NCBI GenBank assembly: GCA_900455085.1
Contig: UGTZ01000001.1
Span: 402,501-466,500 of the forward strand
DNA: 64,000 nt
DNA from: Providencia rettgeri
Lineage (GTDB): Bacteria > Pseudomonadota > Gammaproteobacteria > Enterobacterales > Enterobacteriaceae
Reading direction: 5' to 3'
The translations under genes and the position numbers were made by a program. Each line of letters starts with the position of its first letter. The stretch's first letter is position 1. Positions 58,101 to 64,000 of this stretch are shown here, piece by piece. Below the pieces are notes generated by a model, which was not told the origin of the DNA, made no database searches, and saw only the letters and a program-made list of their open reading frames with translations.

Positions 58101-61100
58101 AAATTGAAGGACATCAATGGGTTTGTCACCAACCAAAATAAGCCGACGTTTATGGGTACAACAGACCCATACTCAACAGTTAATGTGGTTGTAGGCCAAA
58201 AAAAATACGAAGCTAAATCGGGTGAAAATGGTGAATGGTCGATTCAGCTTAACGAGTTGGCAGATAACGTCTATACATACCGAGTCATAGTGACAGATTT
58301 GGCTGGCAATAAAAATGAATTTAGCGATCAATTACAAATTGATACGAAATTACCCTCGACAGTGGCGACGTTGACCAAGGGCACTGATAGCGGGGTTCAA
58401 GGCGATAATATTACCAACAATAAATCGCCGGAATTAACCGGCAAAACCAAACCGCACGCGGCAGTGACGATCTCGATTGAAAACGAAAACGGAAGCTATG
58501 AGACCACCGCTAATGCTAACGGGGAGTGGACGCAAACGCTGCCCACAGAATTTACCGAGGGTAAGCACACTTATACCGTTAGCGTAACCGATAAGGCCGG
58601 TAATCAGGCCGAGTCCGACGGTGCCTTTTTTATCGATACAAAGTCACATTTTAAGAGCGTGGACTTTGATAAAAGCTTTTATAGCTTCTTTGGATGGACT
58701 AAGAATAATACCCCGATATTTGTAGGGGAAGCAGAGGCCAACAGTGTTGTTATCATGAAATTCGGCGGGAGAAGGTTCTCGACGGTTGCTGATAAACAGG
58801 GTAAATGGCGTCTTAAGGTTGAGTCCCCATTGGAAGATAACAGTTATAGTTGTTATTTTGATTTTGTTGATGTAGCCGGCAATAAGGAAACCTTGCTCAA
58901 AATTATAACTATCAAAACGACATTACCATCGACTGACGCTAAATTGAAGGACATCAATGGGTTTGTCACCAACCAAAATAAGCCGACGTTTATGGGTACA
59001 ACAGACCCATACTCAACAGTTAATGTGGTTGTAGGCCAAAAAAAATACGAAGCTAAATCGGGTGAAAATGGTGAATGGTCGATTCAGCTTAACGAGTTGG
59101 CAGATAACGTCTATACATACCGAGTCATAGTGACAGATTTGGCTGGCAATAAAAATGAATTTAGCGATCAATTACAAATTGATACGAAATTACCCTCGAC
59201 AGTGGCGACGTTGACCAAGGGCACTGATAGCGGGGTTCAAGGCGATAATATTACCAACAATAAATCGCCGGAATTAACCGGCAAAACCAAACCGCACGCG
59301 GCAGTGACGATCTCGATTGAAAACGAAAACGGAAGCTATGAGACCACCGCTAATGCTAACGGGGAGTGGACACAAGCGCTGACCACAGAATTTACCGAGG
59401 GTAAGCACACTTATACCGTTAGCGTAACCGATAAGGCCGGTAATCAGGCCGAGTCCGACGGCGCCTTTTTTATAGATACAAAGTCATATGGTAAAAGTTT
59501 GAGCTTTGATCAAAACGTTTATAACGGCTATGGATGGACTAAGCATAATACCCCGATATTTGTAGGGGAAGCAGAGCCCAACAGTGTTGTTACCATGAAA
59601 TTCGGCGGGGGAAGGTTCTCGACGGTTGCTGATAAACAGGGTAAATGGCATCTTAAGATTAAGTACCCATTTGCAGATAATAGTTATTATTGTGATTTTG
59701 CTTTTATTGATGTAGCAGGCAATAAGACACAAACTGGCGAATGGGTAATTATCAAAACGACATTACCGTCGACTGACGCTAAATTGAAGGACATCAATGG
59801 GTTTGTCACCAACCAAAATAAGCCGACGTTTATGGGTACAACAGACCCATACTCAACAGTTAATGTGGTTGTAGGCCAAAAGGATTACCCAACTAAAGCG
59901 GATAAAAATGGTGAATGGTCGGTTCAGCTTAATGAGTTGGCAGATAACGTCTATACATACCGAGTCATAGTGACAGATTTGGCTGGCAATAAAAATGAAT
60001 TTAGCGATCAATTACAAATTGATACGAAATTACCCTCGACAGTGGCGACGTTGACCAAGGGCACTGATAGCGGGGTTCAAGGCGATAATATCACGAAGGA
60101 TCAATCACCAGCCTTGACTGGCAAAACCAAACCGCACGCGGCAGTGACGATCTCGATTGAAAACGAAAACGGAAGCTATGAGACCACCGCTAATGCTAAC
60201 GGGGAGTGGACGCAAACGCTGCCCACGGAATTTACCGAGGGTGAGCACACTTATACCGTCAGTGTGACCGATAAGGCCGGTAATCAGGCGGAATCCAAGG
60301 GCACCTTCATCATTGATACCGAAATGACATTGACTGGGGGCCTAGATCTAAGTAGTCAAAGCAACATTGTATCGAGTGATGTTGTGACGAATTTACTCAG
60401 GCCTCAAATTAGCGGCAAATCTGATCCAAATAGCAAAATAACGGGTGAATTTAAAGGGACGAAAAAGACTGTTTATTGCGATGAACAAGGTAAATGGTCG
60501 TTGACGTTTGATGTAAATGCTAAAATTGGTAAGGATAACGAATACGTTATTACAGCTAAAGATGCTGCGGGTAATGAAAAAATACTTAAACAAAGTTTTT
60601 CCTATACCCCGCCTCCGGAGGGTGGCTCCGGTGAGTCTCCGCCCCCGACACTTTCAGTTGAATTAGATAAAGAGAGTGATAGTGGGAATAAAGATGGTTA
60701 TATCACTAATGTTAAAAAGCCTACATTTACAGGTACAGCTACCAAAAGTGCAAAAATAACCTTTAAGATTGCTGGACAGGAATTGACCGAAATTGCTGAT
60801 GCCACTACAGGAAAATGGGCTATTACGCTTGATAGTTTACAGGATGGGGGGCATCATTATACGGTGACTGCGAAACACCCGACTAATGGGATGTCCACTG
60901 ATGAAAGTGGCGTGATTTTTATAGATACAACACCACCTTTCACTGTGGTTAAATTAACGGATGCGATAGAGTTAGGAACATCTGGTGACTTTATCACCAA
61001 AAACCAAAAGCCAGAGTTTACGGGAAAAAGCGTTCCTGGTAATAAAGTAACGTTAAAATTGAATGATAAAAGCGTCGATACAACCTGCGATGAAAATGGT

Positions 61101-64000
61101 ACATGGCTATTAGCTTTAGATGAAACATTAGATAAAAATTATTCAGGTAAATACAAAATTATTGTTACTGATGCTGCTGACAATCATTTTGAAACAACAG
61201 GTACGTTGCAAATTGATAATACTATCCCCTTTCTTTCTGCAATAACGCTTAATTCAAGCGCGACTAGAGATAGAAAAAGTGTCCTGTCAACTAATGATTT
61301 AACCCCAATATTTAGTGGTACAACTACACCAGGCTCAAAATTAAAGTTTGAATTTTCTTACTATACTGGAGATTATTTTTGGGAACGACGTGAGTTCGAT
61401 GTGACAGATATTGATAAAAACGGGCAATGGTCTTTCACATTTCCATCGAATTTAATGAAAGCTGGCCCCCTTTATGGGGTTAGTTCTATTGGTGTCGTTG
61501 CGACGTCTCCTGCTGGAAATACGAATAATAGAGATTTTGAAAAAAAAGGTTTATGGATAAAAAAAGGTGTTTATACCATCGATTCACTGATTGATGCTGA
61601 GTCTAGCCCTACAGGTAAAGATGATTTAAAAGTAAGTGTTAGCAAGACACCTAAATTGCACGGAACAATTAAAGGTGGTGTAACGGGGGACGAATTTAAA
61701 GGTAGCATTCAGATTGCTGGGAAAGAATATCCGTTAACCATAACTGGAAAAACTGGCAAATTAGCCGCATGGAGTTTTGAACTCCCTACGCAAAATGCGC
61801 TTTCACAGGGTCAACATGGCTATACTTTGAAATTTCAAGATGTATATGGTTCGACAGAGAAATTTCATTCCTTTTTAGTTGTATCTGAGTCGAATATTTT
61901 CCTTGATCCCGAAACGGATTCTGGACATCAAGGAAATGGTTATATAAACCATAATAAGCCAATTTATAAAGGGATTGCTGAGCCTAAAGCTAAAATCTCA
62001 GTAAAAGTTGGGGGAAAAGAATACAAGACCCAAGCAAATGATAAAGGGGAATGGCAACTTGAAGTTCCCCTTGATGGTGATGGGGAGCACAACCTCATTT
62101 TCCGAGATGAAACGAAAGATTTGATACTCGGGATTGTTAAGCTAAATGTCCTAACAACGCCCCCTACATTCAATGAATTTCATATCGAAAAAAGTGATAC
62201 GCACAGTAAAGCAGCTGATGTAGCTAAAAATAATAATCCTCACCTGAATTTTACTTATACAGGAAATATGGATTATTACGAGATTGCAGTTAATGAGAAG
62301 ACTATCAAATATGACAAAAAATCTGTTAATGATGATAGTTCACAAACGACTTTTAATAATACTCTAAATTTACCTAATGGTGAGCATAAAGCTAGGATTA
62401 CCGCTTTTGATATTGCGGGTAATAAGGTCGAGCATGAAACCATTATTAAAGTGTTAAGCGGTGAGGCCCAAAAACCTAAAATCGAGTTTGGTATTACTGA
62501 AAATCAAAGTATTAGTAGTGATGGTGGCGAACTTACTTTTGACAAAAATCACTTAGAAATAACAGGTAAAACCTCTCCCGCAGGGATTGTTAAAATAAAA
62601 GATAAAACAGGTAAAGAAATTGGAACGACCAAAGCGGACAATGAAGGAACCTGGGCATATACATTGCCTATCGAATGTATTCCCAGTGATATAACAGGGG
62701 GTGGCAATCTTGAATTTTCTATTACAGCGTACGATCTGATTAATCGAAAAAGTAATATCAATTTTTCACTTATTTATGATGACTCGGCTCCTGAAATAAC
62801 TAACTTTCAGACGAGTGAGATCGGCAGTAATGACACGGTATATAACAATGGATTGACCTTTAGTGGCAAAACTCAACCTAATTCTACCGTACATTTTACG
62901 TTGTCTAAAGGACAAGAAGCTATACATGAATCTGCAAAAGCGGATAAGACAGGGAATTGGCAATTCAAACCACTTGCCTCTCAAATGCCAGCTGACGGCC
63001 AATATGTTTACAATATTACGGTTGAAAATGTATTAGGGAAAATGAATGCAGAGAAAGATAAATTACAAGGTAGCTTAACAATTAAAACGACGCCTGAAAT
63101 AACCTGGGGATTAGATGATAATGATGATACCGGTATTAAAGGCGATAATATTACCAATATAAAAACACCGAAGTTTAGTGGAAAAACGGAGCCTCATGCT
63201 TCTATCCGATTGATTTTTGATAATAACTTAACTCATTCATACGATGCCAAAGCAGATGAAAATGGCGTATGGGTGATAGATGAAAAAGTAAAATTCGAAG
63301 AAGGATCATACGGTTATACGATAGCTGTGGAAGATAAGGTGCATGGAATTAGTGGCCAGAAACATGGTAGATTTCAGATTGATACCACTGCCCCGAAGGT
63401 ATTAACAGGTGGTGTGATTGATGCACGAGATGGTGTTGCTAAAGAGCATGTTCTCACTGATGCGAATATACCTGATTTTAGTGGATATAGTGATCCCTTT
63501 GCACGAGTTTTACTCAATATAAAGTCTCCTTTAGATAGCACTCATTTTTCTCAGACAATTATTGCAGACGAAAAGGGGAGTTGGGCATTTACATTACCTT
63601 CAGCAAGTGCATTGAAAGACGGGGAATATACCTATCAGGCAAGGGTAGAAGATAGTGCGGGTAATCTAAATAATGATTTGATGCTACAAGGCACTATCAA
63701 GGTGGATACAATTGCTCCAGATACTCTTGATGGTGGTGTTGGTAATTCTAAAGATAATACTTATCAATTGGATTGCGTAACAAATATCACAAAACCCACT
63801 TTTTGTGGTTCAGCAGAGCCAGGTGTGGTCCTACAGTTAATAGTGGGTGAGCATGTTTATAAGGATATTAAGGTTGATGAAAAAGGTCAGTGGAAATTCA
63901 CACTTCCATCGTCACTGACAGAGGACACCTATATTTATAAAGTAGAGATGAAAGATGCTGTTGGGCATAAAGGAACTAAAAGCTTAAGGGGTAAGATTAT
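55149..64000 (+). CDS. Giant Ig-repeat type I-secreted adhesin (SiiE-like), 3' end outside the window
   Basis: From ATG 55149 the frame is open to the end of the window: 2950 codons with no stop. The N-terminal domain (about 1-80) is followed by an acidic coiled coil (about 95-165, KLAELNQENQKLAKEVQALE and similar). A Pro/Ser linker comes next, then about 28 bacterial Ig-like domains of 90-100 residues with the repeated pattern NKxPTFxGxTxPxxxV...ADxxGxWxxxL...YTVxVTDxAGN. Many domain starts carry Asp-rich motifs (GTDSGVQGDN, ESDSGNKDD) like the calcium sites of BIg domains. SiiE of SPI-4 has the same order: N-terminal part, coiled coil, BIg repeats. It is divergent from a complete sii-like secretion operon. 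A C-terminal secretion signal must lie beyond the window. Confidence 0.88.
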   Translation, partial: MTNIIKSVESNNITIKKFKVQGLDLIVTTPNGTVEKIENGLSEIILGDIVLLTEQGYVLSQDEILSSITMNIGADAIYLKEQFISETVELAEDIDTKKDEDDEEKQFAEKLAELNQENQKLAKEVQALESQTEKQEEQLSSSLTKLSEAKAQLKEQIKSEKSKKESVSDPALPPSPPPMPAKSSTSSESSTPANKTPENPIVIKPKTQVFIQGKLSEESDSGKKDDGITNNNKPTFIGTVSLDSQAYLILDGIKYPITADKEGHWSLKITKPLKDGVYEYELAASADGSNPLILKNKIIIDTQLESLSVNLEEHSDSSILGDKLTKHNTPTFAGQTEANSTVTLQIAGQELVTTADAQGRWRVTVEKPLADEQHNYTVTAVDVAGNTKAVAETVTIKTTLPAATAQLKDIQGFVTNQNKPTFMGTTDPYSTVNVVVGQKKYEAKSGENGEWSIQLNELADNVYTYRVIVTDLAGNKNEFSDRLQIDTQLPSTVATLTKGTDSGVQGDNMTNNKSPVLIGKTKPSVRVDIKFEGKEYSVFSDKDGTWNWNLPPDLKDNQYTYTVSVTDKAGNKAESKGTFIIDTEMTLTGGLDLSSQSNIVSSDVVTNLLRPQISGKSDPNSKITGEFKGTKKTVYCDEQGKWSLTFDVNAKIGKDNEYVITAKDAAGNEKILKQSFSYTPPPEGGSGESPPPTLSVELDKESDSGNKDDFTTNIKTPKFSGTATKGAEVKLYIDTQEYTANADAVTGAWEISVKSLPEGGNPYRVTAEHPGNRKIVEIKGSVTIDSMQPSTVATLTKGTDSGVQGDNITNNKSPELTGKTKPHAAVKISIENENGSYETTANANGEWTQTLPTEFTEGKHTYTVSVTDKAGNQAESDGAFFIDTKSHFKSVDFDKSFYSFIGWTKNNTPIFVGEAEPNSVVTMKFRGGRFSTVADKQGKWHLKVESPLEDNSYDCYFDSVDVAGNKETLLKIITIKTTLPSTDAKLKDINGFVTNQNKPTFMGTTDPYSTVNVVVGQKKYEAKSGENGEWSIQLNELADNVYTYRVIVTDLAGNKNEFSDQLQIDTKLPSTVATLTKGTDSGVQGDNITNNKSPELTGKTKPHAAVTISIENENGSYETTANANGEWTQTLPTEFTEGKHTYTVSVTDKAGNQAESDGAFFIDTKSHFKSVDFDKSFYSFFGWTKNNTPIFVGEAEANSVVIMKFGGRRFSTVADKQGKWRLKVESPLEDNSYSCYFDFVDVAGNKETLLKIITIKTTLPSTDAKLKDINGFVTNQNKPTFMGTTDPYSTVNVVVGQKKYEAKSGENGEWSIQLNELADNVYTYRVIVTDLAGNKNEFSDQLQIDTKLPSTVATLTKGTDSGVQGDNITNNKSPELTGKTKPHAAVTISIENENGSYETTANANGEWTQALTTEFTEGKHTYTVSVTDKAGNQAESDGAFFIDTKSYGKSLSFDQNVYNGYGWTKHNTPIFVGEAEPNSVVTMKFGGGRFSTVADKQGKWHLKIKYPFADNSYYCDFAFIDVAGNKTQTGEWVIIKTTLPSTDAKLKDINGFVTNQNKPTFMGTTDPYSTVNVVVGQKDYPTKADKNGEWSVQLNELADNVYTYRVIVTDLAGNKNEFSDQLQIDTKLPSTVATLTKGTDSGVQGDNITKDQSPALTGKTKPHAAVTISIENENGSYETTANANGEWTQTLPTEFTEGEHTYTVSVTDKAGNQAESKGTFIIDTEMTLTGGLDLSSQSNIVSSDVVTNLLRPQISGKSDPNSKITGEFKGTKKTVYCDEQGKWSLTFDVNAKIGKDNEYVITAKDAAGNEKILKQSFSYTPPPEGGSGESPPPTLSVELDKESDSGNKDGYITNVKKPTFTGTATKSAKITFKIAGQELTEIADATTGKWAITLDSLQDGGHHYTVTAKHPTNGMSTDESGVIFIDTTPPFTVVKLTDAIELGTSGDFITKNQKPEFTGKSVPGNKVTLKLNDKSVDTTCDENGTWLLALDETLDKNYSGKYKIIVTDAADNHFETTGTLQIDNTIPFLSAITLNSSATRDRKSVLSTNDLTPIFSGTTTPGSKLKFEFSYYTGDYFWERREFDVTDIDKNGQWSFTFPSNLMKAGPLYGVSSIGVVATSPAGNTNNRDFEKKGLWIKKGVYTIDSLIDAESSPTGKDDLKVSVSKTPKLHGTIKGGVTGDEFKGSIQIAGKEYPLTITGKTGKLAAWSFELPTQNALSQGQHGYTLKFQDVYGSTEKFHSFLVVSESNIFLDPETDSGHQGNGYINHNKPIYKGIAEPKAKISVKVGGKEYKTQANDKGEWQLEVPLDGDGEHNLIFRDETKDLILGIVKLNVLTTPPTFNEFHIEKSDTHSKAADVAKNNNPHLNFTYTGNMDYYEIAVNEKTIKYDKKSVNDDSSQTTFNNTLNLPNGEHKARITAFDIAGNKVEHETIIKVLSGEAQKPKIEFGITENQSISSDGGELTFDKNHLEITGKTSPAGIVKIKDKTGKEIGTTKADNEGTWAYTLPIECIPSDITGGGNLEFSITAYDLINRKSNINFSLIYDDSAPEITNFQTSEIGSNDTVYNNGLTFSGKTQPNSTVHFTLSKGQEAIHESAKADKTGNWQFKPLASQMPADGQYVYNITVENVLGKMNAEKDKLQGSLTIKTTPEITWGLDDNDDTGIKGDNITNIKTPKFSGKTEPHASIRLIFDNNLTHSYDAKADENGVWVIDEKVKFEEGSYGYTIAVEDKVHGISGQKHGRFQIDTTAPKVLTGGVIDARDGVAKEHVLTDANIPDFSGYSDPFARVLLNIKSPLDSTHFSQTIIADEKGSWAFTLPSASALKDGEYTYQARVEDSAGNLNNDLMLQGTIKVDTIAPDTLDGGVGNSKDNTYQLDCVTNITKPTFCGSAEPGVVLQLIVGEHVYKDIKVDEKGQWKFTLPSSLTEDTYIYKVEMKDAVGHKGTKSLRGKI
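56352..57250 (+). repeat. Block C-A-D of the adhesin gene, duplicated at 59770-60673
   Basis: The order C domain, A domain, D domain (LTGGLDLSSQSN), then the linker SYTPPPEGGSGESPPP and the start of the next domain, is found here and again at about 59770-60673. The D-plus-linker part (56873-57250 and 60296-60673) is almost identical at the nucleotide level, and the two copies flank the 840-bp tandem units. Confidence 0.8.
57516..60035 (+). repeat. Three 840-bp tandem units inside the adhesin gene
   Basis: The segment starting TCGACAGTGGCGACGTTGACC recurs at 57516, 58356, 59196 and 60036, exactly 840 bp apart each time. Each unit encodes three Ig-like domains: A (VATLTKGTDSG), B (GWTKNNTPIFVGEAE) and C (KDINGFVTNQNKPTF). 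Units 1 and 2 differ at few positions; unit 3 has a diverged B domain. The fourth start leads into a different domain after A. Confidence 0.92.

Overview
The window looks like a chromosomal segment of an enterobacterium of the Morganellaceae, most likely Providencia. The evidence is: housekeeping proteins very close to E. coli homologues but with AT-rich coding, an insertion in helix 25 of the 23S rRNA of the kind known from Proteus and Providencia, an MrpJ-type fimbrial regulator, and a backbone that keeps the E. coli order rrn-metA-aceBAK-iclR-metH-lysC-pgi-ubiCA-plsB-dgkA-lexA-zur. The species call is an inference; no search was run.

Layout. 1-3138: the 3' part of an rrn operon (23S, 5S, terminator). 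3139-4397: gene-free, with six copies of a short repeat carrying a small dyad. 4398-10517: metA, then aceB, aceA and aceK (glyoxylate shunt), with aceK frameshifted. 10585-13105: eda and a frameshifted edd (Entner-Doudoroff), with a GntR operator upstream. 13419-16349: a DUF1460 protein, an orphan MrpJ-like regulator and the lipoprotein amidase AmiD. 16426-24879: iclR, metH, an unknown protein, a frameshifted Sel1-repeat gene and lysC. 25250-28741: pgi, ubiC, ubiA. 28839-32916: an inverse autotransporter with two small exported partners, resembling Salmonella ZirTSU. 33717-38129: plsB, dgkA, lexA, zur. 38593-45206: a six-gene minus-strand cluster (binding protein, FecCD permease, ATPase, methyltransferase, ModD, TonB-dependent receptor). 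45407-48554: gntR, gntK, gntU. 48640-64000: a SPI-4/sii-like type I secretion locus with a giant Ig-repeat adhesin that runs off the window.

How the genes work together. GntR-type operators occur upstream of both gntKU and edd-eda, so gluconate import, phosphorylation and Entner-Doudoroff breakdown appear to be one regulon inside the window. IclR (16426-17256) has a recognisable operator upstream of aceB. The receptor/ABC cluster has ModE-like dyads (9-6-9 bp) in front of its first gene and in front of the receptor gene. With ModD present, this points to TonB-dependent uptake of molybdenum or tungsten, perhaps as a chelate modified by the methyltransferase.

The most notable systems are the ModE-linked TonB/ABC/methyltransferase/ModD cluster and the rearranged sii-like locus. 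In the latter the adhesin gene is divergent from the secretion genes, two small genes sit between the HlyD-like and ABC genes, and the adhesin carries three 840-bp tandem units, most parts of which are nearly identical.

Four genes (aceK, edd, the Sel1 gene and probably the MotA-like gene) are broken by what look like single-base indels, three of them in or beside short A or T runs. They may be real lesions or residual sequencing errors; raw reads would decide.
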